Source of the DNA: Oscillospiraceae bacterium
GTDB taxonomy: Bacteria > Bacillota > Clostridia > Oscillospirales > Oscillospiraceae
NCBI GenBank assembly: GCA_902761635.1
Contig: CACWLG010000018.1
Coordinates: forward strand, 1 to 41,028
Direction of reading: 5' to 3'
DNA: 41,028 nt
Shown here: positions 1 through 7,610 of the stretch, piece by piece
Numbering within the stretch: position 1 is the first letter of the stretch
How the letters are laid out: each line of letters starts with the position of its first letter
Translations under genes and position numbers: made by a program
Notes under the pieces: model-generated
What the model saw: only the letters and a program-made list of their open reading frames with translations
Told to the model about the DNA's origin: nothing
Database searches by the model: none

Positions 1-53
1 ATCCTAAAAAGGTTTTCCTGCTCCGTTTTCCCACATTTACTGCAATTTGAAAG

Positions 54-100
54 AGGCGTTGCCTCTCTATAGCTATCTAAGCTATTTTGAGACAACGCCT
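54..100 (-). terminator. Hairpin downstream of the GGDEF gene, possible terminator
   Basis: An inverted repeat (AGGCGTTG at 54-61 and CAACGCCT at 93-100, nearly extending through CTC) encloses a second inverted repeat (ATAGCT 69-74 / AGCTAT 80-85). On the minus strand it lies about 75 bases after the GGDEF stop and is followed by a moderately T-rich stretch. It could equally terminate a plus-strand gene lying left of the window. Bases 1-53 show nothing else. Confidence 0.45.
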
Positions 101-176
101 TCCAAAAATACGTTAAAACAGTCTTACGGGTGGCGGCCTCCTCATCGGCCCCTGCGGTGCGGTACATTCTTCCGGC

Positions 177-1544
177 TTATGCTTTTGGCGCTTCATAGAA
201 CGAGACGCCGTTTCTGCCCCTGCGCTTGGTCTCGTAGAGAGCTGCGTCCGCGTGCTCAAACATCTGCTGCGTCGTCTCAGCTTCCTCGCCGAAGCCGACA
301 CCCACGCTGACGGAAACCTGAGGCAGGCCGTCCGCCGTATCACAAAGCTCGGTGTTGATCTGCTTTACTTTGCCTTCAATCAGCGCCTGATGCTCCCTGC
401 CGGAATGCAGCATGATCGCCACGAACTCATCCCCGCCGATCCGGCAGACATGATCGTCGTTGCGAAAATGCTTGCTGATCACTGCGGCGACCTTGCGCAG
501 AATCCTGTCGCCCGTCTCATGGCCATAGGTATCGTTGACATTCTTGAAACAGTCAACATCGAACAGGACAAGGCTGGTCGTTTTGAGATCCACGCCCGGC
601 AGCAGCACGTCATAGCCCGCGCGGTTATAGACCTTTGTCAGTTCGTCGTGGCTGGCCTTATAGCTGAGACTTGCCACACTGCTCTTGTATACCTCATACA
701 TGCGGTTGTAAGCCTGAGCCAGATAGCGGAATTCGTTTGCTCCCGTGACCTGGATGGGGCTGTCCTCCCGAATCTTGTCCACGGCCTTTAAAAGCGGCGT
801 GATGCCGAGGTGCGCTGTCGCCCAGGTCATCAGCACGATCGCGGCCGCCTGAACGATCGTCACGGTGCGCACGCCCCCCAGGTCCTTCCTCATCTCTGCT
901 GTGGATTTGAGCTGGATGCTGCGCGTTCTCTCCTCCAGCTTTGAAAGACTCTCCCGCATGTCAGCGCGGATCCTGTCCAGCCTGCGGTAATAGTTCTCGT
1001 CCGAGACCATGTGCTGGGCCGCCGCCTTTTTCTCCCAGGCGGGCAGAGGCGCGTGCTCTGGCCGCAGCTCGATATCCCGGAGCTGCTCCGGCGTCGGGGA
1101 ATAGCCCGTGGCCTCGATCACAAACTTCATCGCGTAATAGTCCCGCTCGGCAAGCTCCTGCGACGCATCCATCGCCTTGCGCAGCTTTTCCACCGCTTCC
1201 CTCTCCTCGGCGTAGACGGACATCTTTTCGATCGCGTCCTCGCGCCGGCGGGCCTCAAAGGCCTCCTTAAAATAATTGTGGAGATACATGCTGTTCCCGT
1301 CGAGGGTATAGCGCTGGACCATTTCCACCAGGTAGTCGGTGGCGTCCATCATCTCGCTTGCGGCCTTGTGCATCTCGATATACTGATCCGTCGCCTCCGT
1401 CACGTCCAGAAAGGTCTCGGTCAGGCGAACGGTCGAATAGATCAGAAACCATGACACGATCAGGGCGATGATGACGAGAGCGGAATGAATAAAGCGCAGG
1501 GAAATCCCCTCGGCCTTGAGCTTTTCCTTGAACGACACGGTCAT
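177..1544 (-). CDS. Membrane-bound diguanylate cyclase (GGDEF domain)
   Basis: Predicted 455-residue diguanylate cyclase making cyclic di-GMP from GTP at the membrane. A transmembrane helix near residues 18-40 is followed by a mostly alpha-helical extracytoplasmic sensor region, a second helix near 225-246 and a C-terminal GGDEF domain. The catalytic motif RIGGDEF is intact at about residues 368-374, and an RxxD inhibitory-site motif (RNDD) lies exactly five residues before GGDEF, so product feedback inhibition is expected. The frame stays open to 1631, but that extension would be encoded by an intergenic repeat hairpin in the 5' leader. The ATG at 1544, with GGAG upstream, is therefore preferred, although the spacing is rather long. 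A promoter lies at 1640-1668, so it is probably transcribed separately from tepA. The signal sensed is unknown. Confidence 0.88.
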   Translation of the reverse strand: MTVSFKEKLKAEGISLRFIHSALVIIALIVSWFLIYSTVRLTETFLDVTEATDQYIEMHKAASEMMDATDYLVEMVQRYTLDGNSMYLHNYFKEAFEARRREDAIEKMSVYAEEREAVEKLRKAMDASQELAERDYYAMKFVIEATGYSPTPEQLRDIELRPEHAPLPAWEKKAAAQHMVSDENYYRRLDRIRADMRESLSKLEERTRSIQLKSTAEMRKDLGGVRTVTIVQAAAIVLMTWATAHLGITPLLKAVDKIREDSPIQVTGANEFRYLAQAYNRMYEVYKSSVASLSYKASHDELTKVYNRAGYDVLLPGVDLKTTSLVLFDVDCFKNVNDTYGHETGDRILRKVAAVISKHFRNDDHVCRIGGDEFVAIMLHSGREHQALIEGKVKQINTELCDTADGLPQVSVSVGVGFGEEAETTQQMFEHADAALYETKRRGRNGVSFYEAPKA

Positions 1545-1579
1545 CACCTGCGCTTTCTCCGGCATTCTGATTTCAATAC

Positions 1580-1628
1580 GGCAATACCGCATAATTCGGC
1601 GCGTGCGTGTGGTCGAATCGTGCGGTAT
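1580..1628. repeat. Intergenic repeat copy forming a hairpin in the GGDEF 5' leader
   Basis: The first 21 bases (1580-1600) are identical to those of the repeat at 40935 and close to those at 7634. Arms 1584-1598 and 1614-1628 pair (ATACCGCA plus ATTCG against CGAAT plus TGCGGTAT), giving a hairpin between the promoter at 1640-1668 and the preferred start codon at 1544. It would be transcribed in the leader RNA. Confidence 0.7.
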
Positions 1629-1639
1629 CATGCTTATTT

Positions 1640-1668
1640 ATTATAACGGGAATCATATTTTATAGCAA
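1640..1668 (-). promoter_or_regulatory. Sigma-A-type promoter of the GGDEF gene
   Basis: On the minus strand there is a -35 TTGCTA (1663-1668), a 17-base spacer and a perfect -10 TATAAT (1640-1645). Transcription would start near 1633, leaving a leader of about 90 bases that contains the repeat hairpin. Confidence 0.7.
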
Positions 1669-1683
1669 GGTTTTTTTGCTTTT

Positions 1684-2307
1684 TTATTCTCCGGCGCGCG
1701 CGTGAAGGTAGGCCAGCACGTCCGAGAGGGTGCCCACGCTGTCGATCAGTCCCGCCGCGACAGCCTCCTGCCCGGTGAGGATGCTGCCCACGTCGTTTGC
1801 AAGCTGGGTGGTGTCGGCCATAAGGCTTGTATAGCGCGCCTCGCTGATGCCGGAGTGCGCTGTCACGAAGGCCGTGATCCGTGCCTGCATCCGTGCGAGA
1901 TAGTCCCAGGTCTGCGCCGCGCCGATCACGACGCCCGTGATGCGTACAGGATGCACCGTCATGGAGGCTGAGGGCGCGATAAAGCTCCTGTCCGCCGAGA
2001 CTGCCAGCGGCACGCCGATGGAGTGTCCCCCGCCCAGAACGAGGGACGCGGTCGGCTTGCGCATGCCGGCGATCATCTCCGCAATGGCAAGCCCGGCCTC
2101 CACATCGCCGCCCGCTGTGTTGAGCAGGATAAGCAGAGCCGAGATCTCCGGCGATTCCTCAATAGCTGCGATGCTGGGCAGGATATGCTCATACTTGGTG
2201 GTCTTCACATCGTCGGGAAGGATCTGGTGCCCTTCGATCTGGCCGATCATGCTTAGGCAGTGGATGCTCCCCTTCTGTATCTGCCCCAGCTCCCGTATTT
2301 CTTCCAT
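1684..2307 (-). CDS. tepA: TepA/ClpP-family serine protease
   Basis: A 207-residue cytoplasmic protease of the ClpP/crotonase fold, closest to the TepA (translocation-enhancing protein, YmfB) branch. The nucleophile serine lies in GGGHSIGVPLA, the catalytic histidine in MTVHPVR, and the C-terminal TGQEAVAAGLIDSVG matches the ClpP-like acidic region. Start candidates lie at 2316 (GTG), 2313 and 2307 (ATG). GGGAGG ends just before the GTG, so the ATG at 2307, 8 bases downstream, has the right spacing. In Bacilli tepA sits beside spoIIIE/ftsK; here it follows an M18 aminopeptidase, separated by a strong hairpin, so it may be partly uncoupled from that operon. The substrate is unknown. Confidence 0.85.
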   Translation of the reverse strand: MEEIRELGQIQKGSIHCLSMIGQIEGHQILPDDVKTTKYEHILPSIAAIEESPEISALLILLNTAGGDVEAGLAIAEMIAGMRKPTASLVLGGGHSIGVPLAVSADRSFIAPSASMTVHPVRITGVVIGAAQTWDYLARMQARITAFVTAHSGISEARYTSLMADTTQLANDVGSILTGQEAVAAGLIDSVGTLSDVLAYLHARAGE

Positions 2308-2352
2308 GTCCATCACCTCCCGGCTATTGTTGCCAGTTGGAGCCGGGATTAG

Positions 2353-2384
2353 TCAGCGCCCGCCGGAAAACCGGCGGGCGCTGA
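2353..2384 (-). terminator. Perfect 14-bp hairpin after the M18 gene
   Basis: TCAGCGCCCGCCGG (2353-2366) and its exact complement (2371-2384) enclose a four-base loop, 4 bases after the aminopeptidase stop. There is no U-tract on the minus strand, so it may act as an attenuator or an mRNA 3'-end stabiliser rather than a full terminator. Confidence 0.55.
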
Positions 2385-2387
2385 AGC

Positions 2388-3773
2388 TTATTGCTGATCA
2401 CTGTATACGGCGAGCACGCCCTTGTAGGTCATGTAGCAGTCGAGCTTTGCCACCAGCTCGAAGGGGGCGTGCATGCTCATGACGGGCACACCCGCGTCGA
2501 TGGTGTCAATGTTGCGGTTTGCCATGAATTTGGCGATGGTGCCGCCGCCGCCCTGGTCCACCTTGCCGAGCTCGGCCATCTGCCAGAGGACCCCGGCTTT
2601 CTCAAAGACGCGGCGGAGATACCCCACCACCTCGGCCGAGGCGTCGCTGGTGCCGGCCTTTCCGCGGGCGCCGGTGAACTTGCAGATTCCCATGCCGTAG
2701 TTGAACTTGGCCTCGCTGCGTTTCTCGGAAACATCGGGATACAGCGGATCGAAGGCCGCGGTCACATCCGCCGAGAGGCAGAAGCTCTTTTCATAGCAGC
2801 GCCTGAGCTCCGCTCCCTGGGCGGCGCAGAGGTCCGCCATGAAGGTGTCGAAGGCCTGGCTCTGCATACCGCTGACACCGTCGGAGCCGGTCTCCTCCTT
2901 GTCGGCCAGGATGCACACGCAGGTGCGGGCGGGGTCCTTCACATCCAGGATCGCCTTGAGCTCCGCATAGGCGCAGACCCGGTCATCATGCCCGTAGCCG
3001 CCGATCATACTGCGGTCAAGGCCGATCTCGCACACGTCAAAGGCGGGCACGGCGGTCAGCTCTGCCGAGAGGAAATCCTCCTCCGTAATGCCGTAGAGGT
3101 CATTGAGGACACTCAGGACCGCGAGCTTGACCCTGTCCTTGCCCTCGTCGGCATAGAGGACGGAGCCGATGATGATATGCAGGCCCTCGCCGGTGATCCC
3201 TTCGGACATGGCCTTTTTCATCTGATCCTGCGCCAGGTGCGGCAGCAGATCGGTGATCACGAAGCGGGGTTCCCCCGGCTCGCGCCCGATGCGCACATCC
3301 ACAGTCTCCCCGCTCTTGAGGGCGACAACGCCGTGCACTTCCAGCGGGATGGTGACCCACTGGTACTTCTTGATGCCGCCGTAGTAGTGGGTGCGGAAGT
3401 AGCAAAGCTCGTCCGTCTCGTACATGGGGAGCTGCTTGAGGTCAAGGCGCGGGGAGTCGATATGCGCACCGGCAATGACAGCGCCCTGCTCAAGATTCTT
3501 CCTGCCGATGACAGCCAGCATCATCGCCTTGCCCCGGTTGACCTGATAGAGCTTCATGCCGGGCTTAAGCTCCATGCCGGGCTTAAACTCGACAAAGCCG
3601 TTCTCCTTTGCCAGGGCGACGGCATTGATCACAGCCTCGCGCTCGGTGCGGGAGTCGTTCAGATAGTCCATGTAGCCGCGGCAGTAGTCCTCACTTGCGA
3701 GGTGATCGTCCCGGCTGATCAGATCATATCCGTTCTTCTGTTCGTAAAAAAGCTGTTTCCTCACTTCATCCAT
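2388..3773 (-). CDS. M18-family zinc aminopeptidase
   Basis: A 461-residue cytosolic metallo-aminopeptidase of family M18 (aspartyl aminopeptidase/ApeB type), removing N-terminal residues from peptides. Metal-site motifs are visible: AHIDSPRLDLK near residue 103, the DKEETGSDG acidic pair near 290, and SMHAPFE near the C-terminus. HYYGGIKKYQWV is typical of the family, and the length is normal. An AAGGAG ribosome site sits about 10 bases before the ATG at 3773. The start overlaps the end of the TsaC-CoaE gene by 8 bases, indicating translational coupling in the prfA operon. Two adjacent ELKPGM-like units at residues 65-76 look like a small duplication, but the segment fits the usual family length. 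Confidence 0.93.
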   Translation of the reverse strand: MDEVRKQLFYEQKNGYDLISRDDHLASEDYCRGYMDYLNDSRTEREAVINAVALAKENGFVEFKPGMELKPGMKLYQVNRGKAMMLAVIGRKNLEQGAVIAGAHIDSPRLDLKQLPMYETDELCYFRTHYYGGIKKYQWVTIPLEVHGVVALKSGETVDVRIGREPGEPRFVITDLLPHLAQDQMKKAMSEGITGEGLHIIIGSVLYADEGKDRVKLAVLSVLNDLYGITEEDFLSAELTAVPAFDVCEIGLDRSMIGGYGHDDRVCAYAELKAILDVKDPARTCVCILADKEETGSDGVSGMQSQAFDTFMADLCAAQGAELRRCYEKSFCLSADVTAAFDPLYPDVSEKRSEAKFNYGMGICKFTGARGKAGTSDASAEVVGYLRRVFEKAGVLWQMAELGKVDQGGGGTIAKFMANRNIDTIDAGVPVMSMHAPFELVAKLDCYMTYKGVLAVYSDQQ

Positions 3774-4974
3774 GATTCAGTATCTCCTTAAAAAGTGCAC
3801 GGCAGTCCGCGGAAAAGCGGTCTGCTTCGGCATTATTAAACAAAATATGGGTGCAGTTTTCACGATAATACGTGTCCGGCCTCTGCGCGTCTATCCGGGC
3901 CTCGGCCGCCTCGCGGCTGATCCCGTCGCGGCGCATGATGCGCTCGATGCGCTTTTCCCGCTCGGCGAGGATGCCGACGGTAGCGGCGCATTTTTCAGCC
4001 AGGCCCGAGGAGATGAGCTCCACCGCGTCAATGGCGGCAAGGCGCCCGCCCTGCATGGCGTATTCCCGCAGGCGCGCATCCACGGCGCGCGTGACAAAGC
4101 GATGCGTGATCCGGTTGAGCTCCGCGAGCTTCGCGGTATCTGTGAAGACGATGCGCCCCAGGGCCTTTCTGTCCAGTCTCCCCTCCCGGACCGTGCCGGG
4201 AAAAGCCTCCTCCAGGGCGGCAAGGAGCTCTTCATCCTGCTCCAGGAGCTCATGATAGATCACATCACAGTCCAGCACGAGCGCTCCCATCGCCCCAAGC
4301 TCCTGCAGGGCGGTGGTCTTGCCGACACCGGAGGGGCCTGTGATGCCGACGAGCTTAAGCTCCTCCGCCAGCGCCGCGGCGATGGTCTCCCTGGGCAGCG
4401 CGCCCTGGCGCAGAATGCGGTAAGGCGTACCGCTCATGTCGATCAGGGTGGATTCACGCCCGATGCCGCAGGGCCCGCCGTCAATGACGGCGTCGATTTT
4501 CCCGTCAAAGTATTGGAGCACCTGCCCGGCCGTTTTGGGGCTTTCCGCGCCGGAGGGGTTTGCCGACGGCGCCGCGAGCGGCAGGGCGCATTTGCGAAGA
4601 AGCTTCAGCGTCAGAGGGTGGTCCGGGCAGCGCAGGCCAACCGTTTGGCCGCCGGCGAGAACGATGGACGGGATCTCTCCCTTCGCCCTGAGTATGATGG
4701 TCAGCGGCCCCGGCCAGAAGCGCCGGGCAAGCGCGTGGGCAGTGTCGGGCACATTCTCACAGTAGCGCTCCATGGCGCTCTCGTCCGGCACCATGAGAGA
4801 GAGCGGCTTGACGGCGGGTCTCCCCTTTACCTCATAAATTTGCTGTACAGTCTCTTCGTTGAGGCCGCAGCCGGCAAGGCCGTAGACCGTCTCCGTCGGG
4901 ACGGCCACAAGCCCGCCCGCACAGATGATCGCCGCTGCGTCCTCAATATTGTCTGTGATCCTTTTTGTTTCCAT
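3766..4974 (-). CDS. Fused threonylcarbamoyl-AMP synthase and dephospho-CoA kinase
   Basis: A 402-residue two-domain protein. Residues 1 to about 205 are a YrdC/TsaC (short Sua5) domain that makes threonylcarbamoyl-AMP for the t6A37 tRNA modification. Marks are VPTETVYGLAG, KGRPAVKPLSLMV, WPGPLTIIL and LAAPSANPSG. Residues from about 207 to 402 are a CoaE domain, the last step of CoA synthesis, with P-loop GITGPSGVGKTT, LDCDVIYHELL, RITHRFV and QRPDTYYRENC. There is no stop and no start codon near the junction, so a single polypeptide is expected. The fusion replaces the C-terminal Sua5 domain of the long form. The start codon ATG at 4974 directly follows the prfA stop, and the 3' end overlaps the M18 gene. 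The domain calls are firm; a functional link between the two activities is inference. Confidence 0.92.
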   Translation of the reverse strand: METKRITDNIEDAAAIICAGGLVAVPTETVYGLAGCGLNEETVQQIYEVKGRPAVKPLSLMVPDESAMERYCENVPDTAHALARRFWPGPLTIILRAKGEIPSIVLAGGQTVGLRCPDHPLTLKLLRKCALPLAAPSANPSGAESPKTAGQVLQYFDGKIDAVIDGGPCGIGRESTLIDMSGTPYRILRQGALPRETIAAALAEELKLVGITGPSGVGKTTALQELGAMGALVLDCDVIYHELLEQDEELLAALEEAFPGTVREGRLDRKALGRIVFTDTAKLAELNRITHRFVTRAVDARLREYAMQGGRLAAIDAVELISSGLAEKCAATVGILAEREKRIERIMRRDGISREAAEARIDAQRPDTYYRENCTHILFNNAEADRFSADCRALFKEILNHG

Positions 4975-6045
4975 TCACGCCTCCGTCTGCGCCTGTAACA
5001 GCGCCGCCTGGTCGGCGGTGACGAGACTGTCGATCAGGGCATCCAGATCCCCGTTCAGGATCGGCTGCAGATTGAAATTCTTGACCTCCCCGCTGAGGCG
5101 GTGATCCGTTACGCGGTTCTGCGGAAAGTTATAGGTGCGGATGCGCTCGCTCCTGTCGCCGGAGCCGATCTGGCTGCGCCGGGCGCTTGCGATGGCGGCG
5201 TGCTGTCTGGCCTGCTCGGCCTCGTAGAGCTTGGCGCGCAGGATCTGCATGGCGCGGTCCTTGTTCTTATATTGGCTGCGTTCGTCCTGGCACTCCACCA
5301 CGGTGCCGGTGGGCAGGTGCGTGATGCGGATGGCGCTCTCCGTCTTGTTGACGTGCTGGCCCCCCGCGCCGGAGGAGCGGTAGGTGTCGATCTTGAGATC
5401 GCCGGGGTCGAGGTGGAAGTCGATCTCCTCCACCTCCGGCAGGACGGCGACCGTGGCGGCGGAGGTGTGGATGCGCCCGCCAGACTCCGTGACCGGGACG
5501 CGCTGGACCCGGTGACCGCCCGCCTCAAACTTGAGGCGCGACCAGGCGCCCGCCCCCTCCACGACAAAGCTGATCTCCTTGATGCCGCCGAGCTCCGTTT
5601 CGCTGATGTTGGCAACGTCGATCTTCCAGCCTTTCGATTCGGCGTACATGGAGTACATGCGGAAGAGATCGGATGCAAAGAGCATCCCCTCCTCCCCGCC
5701 GACGCCGCCGCGGATCTCCATGATCACATTTTTGCTGTCATTGGGGTCCTTTGGCAGCAGCAGAATCCTGACCTCCTGTTCCAGTCTCTCCTTATCCGCC
5801 CGGGCGGTGGCATACTCCTCCTGCGCAAGCTCCTTCATCTCACTGTCGGCCATGAGAAGCAAGGCCTCCTCCATGGCGGCGCAGGCCCTGTTATACGCGC
5901 GCCAGGCCGTAATGAGCGGCTCCAGCTCCCGGGCCTCCCGTTCATATTTGGCGTAGACGGCGGGGTCCGCGTAGGTGGACGGCTCTTCCATACGGGCGCA
6001 GAGCAGATCGTATTTATCGGCAAGCTGTCTGAGTTTGTCAAACAT
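4975..6045 (-). CDS. prfA: Peptide chain release factor 1
   Basis: A 356-residue class-I release factor reading UAA and UAG. The GGQ motif ([17 protein letters not shown]) is intact for peptidyl-tRNA hydrolysis, and the recognition tripeptide is PVT ([10 protein letters not shown]), as in RF1 rather than the SPF of RF2. The length is normal. The GGGGGAAC ribosome site precedes the ATG at 6045. It opens an operon with tsaC-coaE and the M18 gene. The methyltransferase gene prmC, often next to prfA in Firmicutes, is not between them and is not elsewhere in the window. Confidence 0.97.
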   Translation of the reverse strand: MFDKLRQLADKYDLLCARMEEPSTYADPAVYAKYEREARELEPLITAWRAYNRACAAMEEALLLMADSEMKELAQEEYATARADKERLEQEVRILLLPKDPNDSKNVIMEIRGGVGGEEGMLFASDLFRMYSMYAESKGWKIDVANISETELGGIKEISFVVEGAGAWSRLKFEAGGHRVQRVPVTESGGRIHTSAATVAVLPEVEEIDFHLDPGDLKIDTYRSSGAGGQHVNKTESAIRITHLPTGTVVECQDERSQYKNKDRAMQILRAKLYEAEQARQHAAIASARRSQIGSGDRSERIRTYNFPQNRVTDHRLSGEVKNFNLQPILNGDLDALIDSLVTADQAALLQAQTEA

Positions 6046-6071
6046 AGTGTTCCCCCGGAAAATGATGGTAT

Positions 6072-6100
6072 ATTATAGCATGCCGGAAGAGGAAAGTAAA
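6072..6100 (-). promoter_or_regulatory. Promoter of the prfA operon
   Basis: On the minus strand, -35 TTTACT (6095-6100), a 17-base spacer and -10 TATAAT (6072-6077) lie about 30 bases before the prfA start. Confidence 0.6.
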
Positions 6101-6105
6101 CACGA

Positions 6106-6132
6106 AAAAGGAGCCGGTGCACGGCTCCTTTT
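6106..6132 (-). terminator. Intrinsic terminator of the desulfurase operon
   Basis: AAAAGGAGCCG (6106-6116) and CGGCTCCTTTT (6122-6132) form an 11-bp stem. On the minus strand it lies 6 bases after the desulfurase stop and runs into TTTTTCG, as expected for a Rho-independent terminator. Confidence 0.85.
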
Positions 6133-6137
6133 GGGTT

Positions 6138-7250
6138 TTAACGCGTCAGTTCCCTGATATTCCGGCAGCAGACGTCCACCTCTTCCGCACGCACGAAGGG
6201 TGAGAAGCTCATGCGCAGGGTGCCGGTGTCCAGGGTGCCGGCGCTTTTATGCGCAAGCGGCGCGCAGTGCAGGCCGCTTCTGAGGCAGATGCCCTGCTCT
6301 GAGAGGCGCATCGACGCCTCATCCGCATCACAGTCTGAAATACGCAGGGACAGCAGCCCGCTCTGTGTCCCCGCAGGGCCGGTGAAGAGCTCGACGCCCG
6401 CGCAGTCTGAGAGCTGCTCTGCGGCCTGGCAGAGCAGCTGGTGCTCGGTCTCAAAAATTGTCGGGACACCCCGCTGCAGTACATACTGCATACCGGCGTT
6501 GAGGCCTGCGATGCCGGGGACATTGTGGGTCCCGGCCTCCAGGCGGTCCGGCAGATAATCCGGCATCACCTGCAGGAGGCTGTCGGAGCCCGAGCCGCCG
6601 GAGATCAGCGGCTCGCCCCGCTCCCCGCAGAGCAGGAGCCCGGTCCCCTGGGGGCCGAAGAGGCCTTTGTGGCCGGGCATGGCAATAAAGGCCGCGCCCA
6701 GGGCCGTGAAGTCCACATCAAGCACGCCCGCCGCCTGAGAGGCATCCACGATCAGCGGTACGCGCTTTTCGCGGCAGAGCGCCGCGATATCCCGGATCGG
6801 GAGGATAAAGCCGAAGACATTGGAAACCATGGTGCAGACCACAAGCTCTGCCTCCCCGATCTTCTGCTCGAAGGCTTGAAGGCACGACTCCGGGTCAAAC
6901 AGGGGTGATTCCGCGATCAGGATCTCCGCCCCCAGCCGATGCAGCGGGCGGGTGACGGCGTTATGCTCATAGCCAGAGATCAGCACCCGCGTCCCCCGGT
7001 AGGCCAGCGAGCAAATCGCAAGATTGAGCGCGTGGGTGGCGTTCATGGTGAAAACAACGCGCTCCGGTTCCGGGACATGAAAGAGCGCTGCCGCCGTCTC
7101 CCGGCAGAGGTACACTGTCTCAGCCGCGCGCATGGCTGCCCGGTGCCCGCCCCGGCCGGGGCTTGCACAGCGCTGCATGGCGCTCAGCATCTCTCGCCCG
7201 ACGGAGACGGGCTTTATGAGCGTCGTGGCCGCGTTATCGAGATAGATCAT
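6138..7250 (-). CDS. Cysteine desulfurase-like class V aminotransferase
   Basis: A 370-residue PLP enzyme of the class V aminotransferase fold. The N-terminus MIYLDNAATT is typical of cysteine desulfurases. The PLP lysine is in MPGHKGLFGPQG and the catalytic cysteine in RSGLHCAPLAHKSAGT, so it should release sulfur (or selenium) from cysteine (or selenocysteine) as a persulfide. It resembles the stand-alone EF2568-type family (TIGR01977) more than NifS/IscS. The start at 7250 has GGGGAGC just upstream, and an open upstream extension of 9 codons is ignored. It overlaps the DUF3343 gene by 17 bases. That pairing suggests the small protein receives or carries the sulfur/selenium; this is inference. 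No selD or yedF is visible. Confidence 0.88.
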   Translation of the reverse strand: MIYLDNAATTLIKPVSVGREMLSAMQRCASPGRGGHRAAMRAAETVYLCRETAAALFHVPEPERVVFTMNATHALNLAICSLAYRGTRVLISGYEHNAVTRPLHRLGAEILIAESPLFDPESCLQAFEQKIGEAELVVCTMVSNVFGFILPIRDIAALCREKRVPLIVDASQAAGVLDVDFTALGAAFIAMPGHKGLFGPQGTGLLLCGERGEPLISGGSGSDSLLQVMPDYLPDRLEAGTHNVPGIAGLNAGMQYVLQRGVPTIFETEHQLLCQAAEQLSDCAGVELFTGPAGTQSGLLSLRISDCDADEASMRLSEQGICLRSGLHCAPLAHKSAGTLDTGTLRMSFSPFVRAEEVDVCCRNIRELTR

Positions 7251-7497
7251 GCTCCCCTGCCTCCAGGTATTCCCCATTATCCAGGCGGCGATAAATCTTC
7301 CCGGTCAGCAGCCTGGCGTCTTGCAGCGTTGCCACCGCCTCCTCCAGATTCCGGTAAAGGCTCAGCGCATAGCCGCAGCCGCTGCCGCGCAGATGCTGCG
7401 GCGCCTTGACGACGGAAGCGCTGATGCCGCGCCTTTCCAGCAGCAGCGCGCCCCGCTGGGCCGTCGTCAGGGACTTGCACATAATCAGATATTTCAT
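7234..7497 (-). CDS. DUF3343 putative Se/S carrier-like protein
   Basis: An 87-residue protein of the DUF3343 (PF11823, putative Se/S carrier-like) family. It begins MKYLIMCKSLTTAQRGALLL and contains an RGSGCGYAL segment whose cysteine is the likely thiol carrier. The family commonly sits beside class V aminotransferases, as here. GGAGGG lies 10 bases upstream of the ATG at 7497, which makes the upstream TTG unlikely. It overlaps the next gene by 17 bases. The exact biochemical role is not established. Confidence 0.8.
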   Translation of the reverse strand: MKYLIMCKSLTTAQRGALLLERRGISASVVKAPQHLRGSGCGYALSLYRNLEEAVATLQDARLLTGKIYRRLDNGEYLEAGEHDLSR

Positions 7498-7520
7498 TCC
7501 TTTCGTTCCCTCCAAAGAAA

Positions 7521-7579
7521 GGCAAGGCAGCGATCCGCCTCACGGGAAACCCCATGCGGAGCGGATCGCTGCCCTTGCC
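7521..7579 (-). terminator. Strong intrinsic terminator after ispF
   Basis: Arms 7521-7538 and 7561-7579 pair over 18 bp with a single bulged G. On the minus strand the stem is followed by TTTCTTT, just upstream of the DUF3343 ribosome site. It separates the recD2-ispF operon from the desulfurase pair. Because it lies directly in the DUF3343 leader, it could also serve as an attenuator. Confidence 0.85.
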
Positions 7580-7610
7580 GAACAATCACACAGGATCGTT
7601 CTATCCTATG

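Noticed and set aside
3541-3590. Tandem 18-bp duplication in the M18 gene (two ELKPGM-like units)
   Set aside because: The local protein length matches the usual family spacing between the N-terminal region and VNRGK, so no extra insertion is evident.
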